Below, in pieces: positions 10,266 to 22,233 of a DNA stretch of 64,000 nucleotides. The stretch spans positions 62,001 to 126,000 of the forward strand of contig BPQB01000061.1 in the NCBI GenBank assembly GCA_019973155.2. The letters run 5' to 3'. A model generated the notes under the pieces. It saw only the letters and a program-made list of their open reading frames with translations. It did not search any database and was not told the origin of the DNA. The position numbers were made by a program, and so were the translations under genes. Within the stretch, counting starts at the first letter, position 1. Each line of letters begins with the position of its first letter. Source of the DNA: Phanerochaete sordida (taxonomy: Eukaryota > Basidiomycota > Agaricomycetes > Polyporales > Phanerochaetaceae).

Positions 10266-11172
10266 ACTAGTCGAGCGAGCCGCGCGCGACGCCGAGTGCT
10301 GCAGGCGGGGACATGCGACGATGGCGGGAGAGGAGGAAGGCGAGGCCCGCCGGCGGGCGCTCGCCCCGCGTGCCGCGCCCGCGCCCGTCACGTGGCCGCC
10401 TCAGTCGTCATCGGCCGGAAGCGCCAAGCGGGCGTCTGTGGCGGACGCCACGAAGGCGGCGCGCGGTCTCGGCCCCTGGCGCGGCAGCGCGGCAGCTGCG
10501 CTGACATCAGGGGACCGCCTCGCCGCATCACGAGCATCCGCATGCGACGCCGCCTCGCCGCTGCGCGCCGCGCTGTTCGCCACGGCGTGCGTGCGGGGCG
10601 GTGCGCAGAGATCCCGCGGAAATTTTACCGGCGGCGGAGCACGCAGTGCGCTTGCATCAACGTCAAGTGAGAACTTTTTTCTGCTTGATTGCGTGTTGCC
10701 TGTGGGAGCCGTCGTGCCTCTTGGCTGATTGGGTGCCCATCGCTGAGAACCATCCGCAGGCTGCTGCCCTCTGCCCAGGGCTTCCCGATAACTAACTCAC
10801 TAACGCTTCTCAGGGTCGACTAACGCCACGACGGACTCGCAGGTGCTCGAAGAAATGCGGGGAAGAGCGGAGATTAATCAATAACATCCATGGGTACAGG
10901 GCAGTGTTTTACAGAGAGTCTAGTACTACTATGGGATACAGTGTCCTTGGGTTCCATACAACGAACACAGGAAAATGGGAGCCTACACCATTGAAACGAG
11001 CGTGATGCGAACGAAGGGGATAATGATAGGGTCAAAGGAAGTCATAGTAAAGGTGCATGGTGGGAAGGCAGATTCCAGGTATCGCTTCTTCTTCGTCCAG
11101 GGCTCCGGCAGGGGTATCCGGGGAGGACGGTGCCCGGCCGCCTCCTGATGCGCCCCCTCCCGTGCGCCCCTC
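10266..11172. other. Intergenic, no gene recognised
   Basis: About 900 bp between the start of the phospholipase gene and the stop of the next leftward gene. It is very GC-rich up to about 10650 and open frames cross it on both strands, but they lack family motifs. The open frame continuing upstream of the phospholipase ATG has no further in-frame ATG. It should include the phospholipase promoter. Confidence 0.5.
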
Positions 11173-11991
11173 CTACGCGGCGCAGTCGATCATCTCCCAG
11201 TCGTCCCTCGCGACGGCGACCCACGACGACGTCAGCAGCATGTCACCGCTGTCGGCCATGTCGACGTCGCCCTCCGCGTCGCGCTGCGTCTGGGACGCGA
11301 CGAGCTTCTCGAGCTCGCGCGTCGCGTTGTAGATCGAGAACGCGAGCCGCGGGCCCATGTGCAGGATCTTCTGGCCCTCGGGCGACTTGCGCATGCGCGT
11401 CGTAATCGCGACGCGGTACAGGTCCGGCTCGGGCTTCGAGCGCGGGAAGTGCGTGCGCGCGGCGGGGACAGCGCGGAGCGGGGCTGGCGCGAGCGGCGAT
11501 GGGGTGCGCAGCCCGCTCATGGGTGCGGGGGCCGGCGTCGGAGATGAAGGGCGCGTGGTTTTCGGCTGGAGCGTTATGCGGTCGCTTGAGCAGTTCCGGG
11601 GTGAGGATTTCCGGCGCTCGCGCGGCTCTTTGGTGGGCTGGCGGGGCAGGCGGGTGTACGCTTGGAGGGACACGCTGTCGTGCTTGTGTGAGGAGGGGCC
11701 CGCTCGGGGCTGGGAATAGAAGTGGTGCGGGTCCACGAGGGAGATATAGGACGCGGATCGTGCCAGCGGGCGCGCAGCCTTGGTGGGTTGGGGGCTGGAG
11801 AATGACATCGTGCGCTTGCGCGGCGTAGCGGGGGTCACTGTTATAGGAGCGAGGGTAAGGCCGGGCATCGAAGATGGGAATGAGACCTGGGGAGACACCC
11901 GCGCTGGCTGATGGGTATAGTCGGAGACGTGATGGAAGAGCGAAGCAAAACTCTCCACGAAGTCGAGCTCGGGGACGCCGCTGTATATCAC
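11173..11991 (-). CDS. Unrecognised protein, Ser/Pro-rich with conserved-looking C-terminal block
   Basis: An uninterrupted leftward frame of about 270 codons ends at the stop at 11173-11175. The N-terminal two thirds are rich in Ser, Pro and Arg and probably disordered. The C-terminal third is ordered in composition: PDLYRVAITTRMRKS, then GQKILHMGPRLAFSIYNATR and ELEKLVASQ, ending with an acidic patch (DAEGDVDMADSGD) and SWVAVARDDWEMIDC. The frame has no ATG at its 5' end; the first internal ATG is at 11868. An AG acceptor just upstream of 11991 suggests a 5' exon I could not place. No function can be given. Coding is supported by length, strong GC at third positions and the ordered block. 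Confidence 0.65.
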   Translation of the reverse strand: MIYSGVPELDFVESFASLFHHVSDYTHQPARVSPQVSFPSSMPGLTLAPITVTPATPRKRTMSFSSPQPTKAARPLARSASYISLVDPHHFYSQPRAGPSSHKHDSVSLQAYTRLPRQPTKEPRERRKSSPRNCSSDRITLQPKTTRPSSPTPAPAPMSGLRTPSPLAPAPLRAVPAARTHFPRSKPEPDLYRVAITTRMRKSPEGQKILHMGPRLAFSIYNATRELEKLVASQTQRDAEGDVDMADSGDMLLTSSWVAVARDDWEMIDCAA

Positions 11992-13071
11992 GGCGTCTAC
12001 ACGTGTCGCTTTCGGCGCCTGCTGAGGATCCGGACGGAGGGCGTGGCAATGTCCGCAGCGTGCGCCAGGATGAAGTGCACCGTCCGCAGGGCTTCAGCTC
12101 CGACCCGACGGGGGCACGGATGCGCGTAGTGGCAAAGATGGTGGGAGGGGAACGCTCCCGTGCAGAGCTTTATGTATCCAAGGCGCCTCGGCGAGAACAA
12201 GAGTGGGCAGTGCGAGTATAGTAGCCATCCGAGATACAACCCAACAGCCACAATTGGCATGATGCTTTGTTGTTGTCCTCTGTTCATTTCGGAAAGCGCG
12301 GCGCAACTAGCGGCGACAACTCACCTAAAAACCAATTGTCCCAGCCTCCGGAGCAATGAAGGATCATCCCACCGACACCTCTCCCGCCCTACTCCAGCAC
12401 TCGGAATGCAGAGGGCGTGCATGCGTCCGGCCTAGCCCAACAGGTTCACATGGCACGCGCCAACGGCCGGCCGGCCTCCCATCGTGTCATGAAGAGTCAT
12501 CAGTCACGGCCCAGATAGCACACGTAGAGGGCCAGAGGAGAACAGCGAAACGTATCAAGGCCGTGATCGGTGCGTTCTCGACAGCCGACATGTTGACGGA
12601 GTGCTGGCGGCCCGTCGCACTGCCAACAGACACACTCCTATGTCGACGTCAGGCGGCACGCCAGAGGATGGCGAGGGAACGGGCAGAGCTGCGAGGAGAG
12701 CCCCTGTAGATAAGGTTGGCGGGGGTCACGTCGTTCCTAGGTTCGAGCGCGGCCAGGGCCCAGGCAGAGACAGAGGCGCAGAGAGGCGCGAAAACGGCAG
12801 TTGCAGCGTGTAGCCCCGAGAGCCCAGAGGAGCAAGTCGCGGTCCAAGGAGTCGTTGCCGTCGTGGTTGCTGCGCGAAACGAGGCAGAGGCCAGGAACGG
12901 GTTTGATCGACGCGTTGGGCGATAGCGTGCCCGCAGGCGGCCAGCTGCTCGATCTTATCTGCCCCCACAGCCAGCCTATCATGCCACCCCAGACATCGCC
13001 CGCGCAGCCTCGCTCGAGCTTGCTTCTGCCCTTCAGGAGCAGCGCAGGTCGATTCTACTCAGGCCGCCACC
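11992..13071. other. Intergenic, divergent promoter side of urease
   Basis: About 1.1 kb between the leftward unknown gene and urease. It probably contains the missing 5' exon and promoter of the leftward gene and the urease promoter. No TATA box or family match is evident; the open frames are not convincing. Confidence 0.45.
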
Positions 13072-16000
13072 ATGCGCATCTCTCCCAGGGAGCAGGACAA
13101 GCTTCTGCTGCATCAGGTACGCATACAACTACCGAGCATGATAGCGGCTGGGTTTCTCACAGGGCACACCGATAGGCTGGATATTTGGCACAGAAGAGGC
13201 TCGCCAGGGGCCTGCGCCTCAACCAAACCGAGGCAGTCGCCTTAATTGCTTCGCAGCTGCAGGAGCGCATCCGTGATGGACAGCACTCGGTCGCGGACCT
13301 GATGCAACACGGGAAGACGATGCTCGGCCGGCGACACGTCCTGCCAGGGGTTCCGACACTCCTGCACGAGATTCAGGTCGAGGGCACGTTCACAGACGGG
13401 TGGGTGCCACAGCAACGACGTGATATCTGCGGGCCCTCTGACAGACGCGTAGCGTATTCCTGGTCACAGTGCATGATCCCATCTGCACCGAAGATGGCGA
13501 CCTCGCCGCCGCGCTCTACGGCTCGTTCCTGCCCATCCCGCCCGCGGACGCGTTCCCGCACATCGACGCGTCCGATTTCGCGCGCGAGAAGGCCCCCGGC
13601 GCCGTCGTCCTGCGCCGCGAGCCCATCACGCTCAACGCGGGCCGCAAGCGCATCAAGCTCAAGGTCACGAACAACGGCGATCGGCCGGTGCAGGTGCGCC
13701 GCAACTCTGACTGCCTGCGCTGCTGTGCTCAGCTGCGGTCTGCCAAAGATCGGGTCGCACTACCACTTTATCGAGACGAACGCGGCGCTCGCGTTCGACC
13801 GCGGCAAGGCGTACGGCAAGCGCCTGGACATCGCCGCGGGCACCGCGATCCGCTTTGAGCCTGGAGATACCAAGACGGTCTGCCTGGTCAACATCGGCGG
13901 AGGCAAGATTATCACGGGTGGCAATCGGCTCGCCACGGGCGTAGTGGACCTGTCCAGGACAGACGCTATCGTCGCGGACCTCGTGCGCAAGGGCTTTGGG
14001 CATGTGCCGGAACCAGGAGTGACAGAGCTGTCGGTGGATAACACCATCTCTCGCGAAGCATACGTTGCTATGTTCGGTCCGACTGTCGGTGATCGCGTAC
14101 GACTGGGAGACACAGCTCTTTGGATCCAGGTCGAGCGGGATTTGGTGGGTACCACGGTGATCTGCCATCAGCTTTTAATCTTACCGTTACATTGCAGACG
14201 GTATATGGTGATGAAGTCAAGTTTGGCGGTGGGAAGACTATCCGCGAGGGCATGGGTCAGGCTACCGACCGCTCATCAGAGCACTGCCTGGATCTCGTAA
14301 TTACCAATGCCCTCATCGTGGATTGGTCCGGCATCTACAAGGTAGGGCAGCCTCCCTTCCCTTCCCCAGTCTGGCCCTGACACTCCTCGACAAGGCCGAC
14401 ATCGGCGTGCGCGACGGCGTCATCGTGGGCATCGGCAAGGCCGGCAACCCCGATGTCATGGACGGCGTCGGCGAGAAGCTCGTCGTGGGCTCGTCGACAG
14501 AGGCGATCGCTGGCGAGAAACTCATCGTCACGGCCGGCGCGATCGACGCGCACTGCCACTACATCTGCCCCCAGCAGGTGACAGAGGCGCTCGCGGCGGG
14601 CACCACGACCATGATCGGCGGCGGCACGGGGCCCTCGAGCGGCACGAACGCGACGACGTGCACGCCGAGCCCGTTCTACATGCGCCACATGCTTGCCGCG
14701 ACGGACGGCCTGCCGATGAACTTCGGCTTCACGGGCAAGGGCAACGACTCGGGCTATACGGCGCTCGAGGAGATCGTGAAGGCGGGTGCGTGCGGCCTGA
14801 AGCTCCACGAGGACTGGGGTACCACGCCGTCCGCCATCATAAGCTGCTTGGATGTAGGGGACAAATACGACGTGCAGGTGAGTCGGCTCCGGCGGCATAG
14901 TTACCGTCACTTACCCATTTCCAGGTTAACATCCACACGGATACCCTCAATGAAAGCGGATTCGTTGAGAGCAGGTCATCTTGTTGATCATTCAGGCCTG
15001 TGCTGATCTGTCCAATAGGCACTATCAAGGCATTCGGCAACCGCACGATCCACACCTATCACACAGAGGGTGCCGGGGGCGGACACGCGCCTGATATCAT
15101 CACCGTCTGCGAGTTCCCGAATGTGCTGCCGTCGTCGACGAACCCCACGCGCCCCTACGCGAACAACACGCTCGACGAGCATCTTGATGTGCGTGCGCCC
15201 TCGCGACGCGCCGCCCCCGCTGACGGCCGCGCCAGATGCTCATGGTGTGCCACCACCTCGACAAGAACATCCCCGAGGACATCGCCTTCGCGGAGTCGCG
15301 CATCCGCGCAGAGACCGTCGCGGCCGAGGACGTGCTGCACGACCTCGGCGCGATCGCGATGATCTCGTCCGACTCGCAGGCGATGGGCCGCGTCGGCGAG
15401 GTCGTCGCGCGCACGTGGCGCACCGCGAGCAAGATGCGCGAGCTCCGCGGGCCGCTCGCCGCGCTCGGCGACGCCGACGGCTGCGACAACGGCCGCGTCA
15501 AGCGCTACCTCGCGAAGTACACCGTGAACCCGTGCGTACGCTGCACTCACGCGGGCATGCGCGCGCTGACTACGCGCCGGACAGGGCGATCACGCACGGC
15601 ATGAGCCACCTCATCGGCCAGATCGCGGTGGGCCGCCTCGCGGACCTCGTCCTCTGGAAGCCCGAGAACTTTGGCACGAAGCCCGAGCTGGTGCTCAAGT
15701 CGGGCGTCATCGCCTGGGCGCAGGTGCGTCCGCGCCTACTGCTACGCTCCCCCTGCTGACAGGCGCGACAGATGGGCGACGCGAACGCGTCGATCCCGAC
15801 GGTGCAGCCGTTCATCGGGCGGCCGATGTGGGGCGCGCACCCGGGCTCGGCGGCGCGGAACTCGGTCGCGTTCGTGAGCGAGGCGAGCCTGCGCGCGGGC
15901 GGGCTCGTCGGCGCGTACGGGCTCGCGAAGCGCTGCGAGCCCGTGCGCGGGTGCCGCGCGGTGACGAAGAAGGACATGAAGTGGAACGACGCGACGCCGA

Positions 16001-16107
16001 AGATGCGCGTCGACCCCGAGTCGTACGACGTCTACGCCGACGGCGTGCACATGGACGTGCGCCCCGCGGAGCGCCTCCCGCTCACGCGCTTCTACAACCT
16101 GTTCTGA
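13072..16107 (+). CDS. URE1: Urease, single-chain fungal type
   Basis: Hydrolyses urea to ammonia and carbamate using a dinuclear nickel site. The start at 13072 has an optimal context (GCCGCCACC before the ATG). The gamma-, beta- and alpha-subunit regions are fused in that order, as in plants and fungi: gamma ([26 protein letters not shown]), beta ([21 protein letters not shown]), alpha from about 14050 ([20 protein letters not shown]). Nickel and catalytic residues are intact: [11 protein letters not shown], the carbamylated Lys in [37 protein letters not shown], the flap [13 protein letters not shown], and the Asp in [10 protein letters not shown]. The chain ends TRFYNLF at the TGA at 16105-16107. 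About ten introns; the one at 14971-15018 needs a GC donor (GCAGGT). Accessory genes (UreD, UreF, UreG) are not in the window. In fungi urease is usually nitrogen-regulated. Confidence 0.98.
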
Positions 16108-16298
16108 ACGCGCGGATGCGCAAAAGGGATGCTTTTTCTTGGAACGAACGTCAATGTATAAATAGCGAGGCAATGTGTACTATAGTGCATATAAGGAGTG
16201 TAAAATGAAATCGGCGTCGTGTATATGGACGCTAGATAGGAGCAGAGGACAGATGCGGTCACGATCCGCGACCGTGCGCCACGACACATGAGCCAGCA

Positions 16299-17181
16299 TC
16301 ACAGCCACTGCGGACGATGCGTGAAGATCAGCGTGACATCACTGCCGTCGTCAGAGCCGCACGCAGGGTCGATCGTGAAAAAGATCTCGCATGGTGGCTC
16401 TGCAGGAGGCTCTGTCTCGTGGGGCTCCTCGTCCTCCCGGAGCGCGGTGTCAAGAAGATCGAAAGTACGCGCACGCGGCCTGCCTGGGGGCAGATCCTGC
16501 GGAGACGGCGCGCGCTGCGAAGCACTGGAATCGGCCGCAGACGACGACGGGCCAAACAGCTGCGAGGCAGCCTCTAAAAATGGCACCTGCTCGTTGTAGA
16601 ATATGGCGTGTCTCTTCGGCGACGGCGTGGTGGCCGCCGAGCTAGGCCCCGACGGCAGGTCACCCGGGCGGCGCCAGCTGCGGCCCAGCGTCATCGTGCG
16701 CTGTGGCCCGACGTCCTGGGTGGCTGCTTCCTGCGCCATGGTGTCTCCCAGGAGCTCGGTCCTGTTGGGGCGTGCGCTGTTACTCGGCTCGGAGCCCCGG
16801 CGCCGTTTGGGGAGCGTCGGCGCGTCCTGAGGCGGGGGCCGGGCAGAGAGCGGGGGATGCGTGGCGTGTCGCTGCTCCTCCCAGGTGCCGCCGAGGACAG
16901 GGCGTGCGGACGCGTAGCGCGAGTATTCGCGGGTCGGACTGACGCGAGCGCCACCCTGGGCGAAGACGGTGTCCTGCGGCTACGGTGCATTTTTAGTGGC
17001 ACGCTCATGTAATCCGCAGGAAAATGGTGCTTACCGAGTACAGCAGAGACAGCGTCGCGTCTATACTCGGGACAGAGATTTCATGCCGGGGTCCGTCGTG
17101 CTGTAAGGGCTGGTAGCCCGACTTTTTCAGGCTGGGCTTCTTGAAAATGTCTCTGGCACGGGGAAAGCTGGGCGAGGGCAT
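16299..17181 (-). CDS. Unrecognised protein, likely disordered
   Basis: Two exons read leftward: from the ATG at 17181 (MPSPSFPRARDIFKK, then HEISVPSIDATLSLLYS) across a 55-nt intron with a GTAAGC donor and a CACTAA-like branch site, to the stop at 16299-16301. About 270 residues. The N-terminus and the C-terminus look structured (RHAIFYNEQVPFLEAASQLF; CEIFFTIDPACGSDDGSDV, then LIFTHRPQW). The middle is rich in Pro, Ser and Arg. The frame is open and GC-biased at third positions across the second exon, which supports coding. It is convergent with urease, with under 200 bp between stops. No family is recognised. Confidence 0.62.
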
Positions 17182-17938
17182 CGCGAGGAAGACGAGAGAG
17201 GTGAGAGCAGAGAGCAAAGCTGCATGTTGGGCGAGCTGGGGCTAAATAGAGGGATGAGGCACAAAGGCAAGGTGGTTTGGACAAAGGACCTTTGAGTCAA
17301 TTTAACTTTGAGAGGCCACCGGTAGCCCCTTGTGGCGCGCGCGGATTGACTGCACGCGAGCCACGTGGCGCGCGCGCTGCCGGCGGCAGCTCCGGCGGCT
17401 AGGGATCGGAAGAGGAGGCCGATGGCGGGCCGCAGCGCCCGAGTGGGAGGCCGTAACGAGTCAGGAAGACGAGGGCACTGCGCAAGGCTGCTTGTTTCGG
17501 ACCCTTCGAGCTCGTCGGCTTCCACGGCGGCCAGCCGACATGTGAGAGTCCTGATGAACGTCGCCCACAAGCGAGTACAAACCGCGATCTTACGTGCCCA
17601 TGACTGCTTCACGCTGACCCTGCTCGTCGACATTTACCTTTCGCAGGCACGCGGGGCGATAGGCTGTCAGCTGTTTGGCCTCGACCATCTCAGCCAGCGG
17701 CCGTTTATGTAAACTGAAGAACGAGAAGCCGGGCGCTCGACGCTGGATCTTCGATTTGTTTCTGCTCGACGTTCGGCATTTTGTGTCGGAATGCGCTCAC
17801 TCGTCCAGGATGACTCTCGACTCCCTTATAAATGTCCCCCGCAACCGATCCCCACATCCTCTCTCTCTCTCTTATCCTTTCCCCTTTCTCATCCTCTCTG
17901 TTCCTCGTCCTCTCTATCCTTATTTCTTCTAACCTATC
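17182..17938 (+). promoter_or_regulatory. Divergent promoter region; TATA box and pyrimidine tract before the MFS gene
   Basis: The stretch lies between the start of the leftward unknown gene and the rightward MFS gene. A TATAAA at 17827-17832 is about 110 bp upstream of the MFS start. From about 17850 to 17937 the plus strand is almost pure pyrimidine (many CTCT repeats), a common feature of strongly expressed fungal genes just before the start codon. No gene is recognised in the remainder. Confidence 0.6.
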
Positions 17939-19789
17939 ATGACCGCTACGACCGTCGACGAAGAGACCCCCCTCCTCTCCGACCAGCAACAACCTAAAAG
18001 GAAGCCCACGCCTTTGCCCTGGGCCCAGTTCTCTATCCTCCTAGTCCTCCAACTCGCGGAACCTCTCACCAGCCAAGTTATTTATCCGTTCCTACCCCAA
18101 GTACGTTCCCGACGCCGACCCACCGACCGGATCCCCTTGCTGACTTGCATGACCAGTTGGTCCGCGATGTAGGCGTCACCCACGGAGACGAAACTCGCGT
18201 AGGCTACTATGTTGGTCTCATGGTAAGCATCTATACTCCCTATGTCTGTTCCCAGCAAGTGAACAAGCGACCTGCAGCAATCCATATTCTTCGCAACACA
18301 AGCGATGACCGTCCTGCACTGGAGTCGTCTGTCAGACCACATCGGACGCAAGCCAGTCATCATGATGGGCTTGTTCGGCCTGTCGTTGTCCATGTACTGC
18401 TTCGGTCTCTCCAAAACCTTCTGGGGCGCTGTGCTCAGGTAAGTCCGACGCCTGTGCCAAAGCGTCCGACGCTGACCCCGCGTATCCAGCCGAAGCCTGA
18501 ACGGTGCACTGAATGGCAACATCGGCGTGCTGAAGAGCATGATTGCAGAGATCACCGACTCCTCGAATCTTGCCCAGGCGTATTCATACCTGCCAATTGC
18601 CTGGAGTACTGGCGGTACTCTTGGGTACGCTCACCCATGTCCTTACTACCGAAATCACCTGCTAACCCCCGTTCGCTCGTCCCTGATTCATCTAGGCCTA
18701 TGATAGGCGGTTTCCTCTCAAGACCCGCCGATCGCTTCCCCGACGTCTTCGGCAACTCTCAGTTCTTGAAGGAGTACCCGTACTTCCTGGCGTGTGCCGT
18801 CCCTGCGACCTTCTCTGCCGTTGCATGGCTCGTCAGTCTTCTCTTCCTGCACGAGGTGAGAACATTATGGCGTCAGGACGTATCATCTCGCTGATGCATT
18901 GCATCATAGACCGTGCCAACTCCGAGTTCTGTCCGGCGCATGCTCAAGAACTGGCTCAACAAGGACAACCTCGCAACTCAGAACGTCTCGAACGGCCAGG
19001 ACAACAAAGCGACAGCCACAGTTGGTGTCACCGCCTCTGCGAAGAAGAACAAGCCGCTTCCTCTCAAGCAGCTGCTCATCCCCCGCGTTCTCGTCGCAGC
19101 TCTGAACTACGCATGTCTAGCTCTGGTCGACATCAGCAGCCGAGCCATCCAGCCTGTGTTCTTCTCGACCCCTGTGAAACTCGGCGGCTTGGGCTTAGCT
19201 CCTCATCACATTGGGAAGATTCTCTCGATCTACGGCATTCTCAACGGCATCGTGCAGATCTTCTACTTTTCGAAAGTTCACTCTCGCTTTGGCACGAAGA
19301 AGGTCTACATTGCGGGGATCACGTCCTCTCTCCTTGTCTTCGTTACCTTCCCTGTCATCAACTTCCTTGCTAGGGAGCTCGGCACGAATGACGTCCTCGT
19401 CTGGCTTGCAGTCGCTTTCCAGGTGATTGTATCGATCTTCATCAACTTCTCCTACGGTGAGTCATACTAGACATCCACTTTTGAACGCATCCGGCTCACT
19501 GCGGTTTTCTGCCATAGGGTGCGTCTTCATCTATATCACCGCCTCATCGCCCAACCGCGCATCCCTTGGGACGGTCAACGGGATGGCGCAGTTCAGCGTC
19601 TCCATCGTCCGTGCCATTGGCCCAGCCGCAGCCAACTCGCTCTTTTCCCTATCGATTGACCCGACCCGTCACTACCTGAACGGGAACCTCGTCTACTGGG
19701 CCATGTCAGTTCTGACCTGCGTTGCCATCTGGGCCGGCTCGTATTTGCCGAGCAAGGTCTGGGGTCCAGAGGACGAGGACGAGTCATAA
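17939..19789 (+). CDS. Major facilitator superfamily transporter
   Basis: Starts at the ATG at 17939 (MTATTVDEETPLLSD, a dileucine-type cytosolic tail) and ends at the TAA at 19787-19789. About eight exons; the protein is around 490 residues. Twelve hydrophobic segments are compatible with the sequence. The MFS motif A is clear between the second and third helices (RLSDHIGRKPVIMMG). The fourth and fifth helices carry NGNIGVLKSMIAEITD and a GPMIGGFLSRP turn like the family motif C region. A charged central loop (about residues 240-290) precedes the second half. The C-terminus is acidic (EDEDES). The family resemblance is to fungal DHA1/ZIFL-type carriers such as yeast YCR023C. Substrate unknown; likely plasma membrane or vacuole. 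Confidence 0.93.
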
Positions 19790-20194
19790 TGCACGCTACG
19801 ACATCACACGAGCACATTTTACATCTTGTTTCCTGTCACCACCATTTCGATTTGTCCATTCTCACGGATTTCGTCACACACATCACACCCATACCATGTC
19901 AGCATCAGTGTAGACACAGTCTTCCTTCTTAGCCTGCATGCAATGAATGTCTCTGGATTGTCGGATATCCGACCAGGTGTGTGAGATTGGTGATCATGAC
20001 TCTGCAGACTCGCGCCCAGGCTTAGCCCACACTTCGGAGTAAACATGGCCAAATGCAGCAAGGCCTGTGCTTTCCGTCGCTCAACAACCCATACCACAAC
20101 CACCACATACTTATACCCCTTCATCCGTCTGGCAACCTCATTCCTTCGTCATCTATAATCTGCTGCGTCTACTTTCTCTTCTTGACTCGACACG
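19790..20194. other. Intergenic between MFS transporter and SPT2
   Basis: About 400 bp with the 3' end of the MFS gene and the upstream region of SPT2. The last 100 bp before the SPT2 start are rich in CA and CT. No gene seen. Confidence 0.5.
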
Positions 20195-21777
20195 ATGTCT
20201 GCCATGAACTCCTTTGCCGCTCTGATGGCCCTCAGTGCCTCACAAACGAAACAGTCAGAAGCCCAGGTCCAGTCGCAACTCGCCGAGCGAAAACGTCGAG
20301 AGGCACAGAAGCGCAAAGACCTGGAGGAGAAGGAGCGCAAGGAGCGGGAGATGGAGCAGAAGCTCCGGGCGAGGGCTCTCGAGGAGGCGCAGCGGGCTAA
20401 GGAGCGGGAGCAACAGCTCGAGGCCGCGCGGCGAGCCAAGGAGGCGACGCTGAAAAAGAAGGAGGGGGAACAGCGCGACGCCCTGCGCTATGGGCCGAAG
20501 AAGACGTACCCGTCGTCGAGCTCGGCCGCGCGCGACGAGGTGCGCCGGCGGCGCCTGCCCGACTCGGACGACGAGGGCGGGTCCGCGCTCACGCGCGAGG
20601 AGAAGCGGCAGATGCGCCTCCAGCGCGAGCTCAACTACGGCGCAGGCACGGCGCGGCGCGCGGTGGGCGGGTACAAGAAGAGCGGGCGGCGGCTCGCGGG
20701 CGGCGCCGTCGACATCGACGCCACAGCGGCGGCGGGCAGCAACGGGAGCGGGCAGTACCGCTCCGTGAAGGAGCGCCTCGCACACGAGCCCCCCGGGCTC
20801 ATCAAGCTCAACGTCAACAAGCGCGACACGCGCACGATTGACGAGATCCTCCAGGATCGCGCCAAGGCGCGGAACAAGACGCTCGCCGGCGACGAGGCGA
20901 AGCAGTTTGACGACTGGTTCGGCAAGGGCAAGTCCAAGGCGGGCTCGACTGCCCCGCCCTCCCCGCCGTCCTCCATCTTCTCCTCGCGCAGCAACTCCCC
21001 CGCCCGCGCGGGCCCCTCGGAGAGCAAAGTTCCTTCCAACGTGGTCTCACGCTCGAGCAAGTCGCTGTCCGGCACGCCCCCTGTCGCCACCCAGCCCTCT
21101 GCAGGTGCACCCAGGCTATCGTACGCCTCGAAGCCTGCCACGCCAGCTCTCCCGGCGAAGGGGTCAGGTGTACAGGTCAAGGCCGTCGGTGGTTCTCGGC
21201 CAGCTGACCGGCCCAGCGCCAACGGCGTTTCGACTCCCAAGCCTGCCAACGGGAGGGCCGCCGGCGTGAAAGCCGGCGCGTCCTCCAGCAGAGCCGCCGC
21301 GGCGCGCCCGGGCGCGACAGCGCTGAGGCAGACCGGAGCCTCGTCCTCGAAGCTCAACGGAGCCGGCGCGCACAAGAAGCGCGGCCGCTCGCCGTCGCTC
21401 AGCCCGTCGCCCCCGCCTGCCAAGCGACGCTCCGTCCCTCCCCCCGGCGGTGGCGGTGGCGGAGGCAATTCCATCAGCGCTGAAATCTGGAAGATCTTCG
21501 GCAAAGACAGGAACGCATACGTTGCACGCGACGTGTACAGCGACGACGAGGACATGGAGGCAGGCGCACGGGACCTGGAGAGCGAAGAGCTGTACAGGTC
21601 AGTCTCCTTTCTCCTGGCTCTCTGCGGTGGATTGTGCGGAGCTAAGGCCGCGTCGACACCAGTGCTAAGATTGCTCGCCGTGAGGACGAACTCGCCATGG
21701 AGGAAGAGAGGCGTCACGAGGAGGAGAAGCGCAGGAGGAAGCAGAAGGATTTTAAGGAGAAGAGGGGTGCCATCTAA
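20195..21777 (+). CDS. SPT2: SPT2 chromatin protein
   Basis: Starts at the ATG at 20195 (MSAMNSFAALMALSASQ) and ends at the TAA at 21775-21777 after one intron near 21599-21676. The first 100 residues form a long, highly charged helix of Lys, Arg and Glu. The middle, to about residue 410, is Ser/Pro/Ala-rich and disordered, with the nuclear-localisation-like HKKRGRSPS. The C-terminus is the SPT2 domain: SAEIWKIFGKDRNAY, DDEDMEAGARDLESEE, then after the splice AKIARREDELAMEEE and RRKQKDFKEKRGAI. SPT2 domains bind histones H3-H4; the yeast protein acts in transcription elongation and in suppressing cryptic initiation. The frame stays open through the intron, so an unspliced reading gives a false longer C-terminus. 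Confidence 0.93.
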
Positions 21778-22233
21778 TGAGTCTCCGACCAGCGTCCTAC
21801 GATCACCAACTACACGGTATGTTCCACTTCATCCATCTTCTCGGTTTGTCTGTCCCATATTCTTGCTCGACCTGGCAGTACCATTGACCTTGTGTGTATA
21901 TCCTCATGCCAGACTGCTTCCTTTAAATTGTATCCTTCTTCCCGGCCCTCACGAATCTTCTACAAGACTCATCTGTTGTACACCACCATGCATGTCACAG
22001 TCTAGATACATCATCCCTGCATAATGTCATGCCTCATTCATGGACAGCCCTCGTCAGAGCAGGTCTCAGACGGACAGTATCACGTAGGACAGGTATTCAT
22101 TACAGATAAGTAGAAAACGAGAAGAATGCTACAGACGGTCAAATTATCGGGTGGCTCGATTACAAAGAATGGTACTCGTCCTTGAAAGACTGGCAGAACA
22201 CGACGAGGTGAAGGAATGCGGATGGACAACCAT
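21778..22233. other. Convergent 3' intergenic region
   Basis: About 450 bp between the stops of SPT2 and the leftward RRM gene. It holds both 3' UTRs. No gene or repeat seen. Confidence 0.55.

Noticed and set aside
10123..10728. Plus-strand open frame of 201 codons over the phospholipase 5' end
   Set aside because: It is antisense to the phospholipase first exon and its translation is low-information Arg/Ala/Ser.
14335..15550. Leftward open frames opposite the urease alpha region
   Set aside because: His/Arg/Ala-rich antisense translations of the urease coding sequence, with no motif.
20600..21717. Leftward open frame of 360 codons inside SPT2
   Set aside because: It is the antisense shadow of the GC-rich SPT2 coding region, which has clear domain matches on the plus strand.
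21778..22024. Longer SPT2 C-terminus from reading through the intron
   Set aside because: Splicing near 21599-21676 restores the conserved SPT2 end and a stop at 21775-21777; the read-through sequence has no family resemblance.
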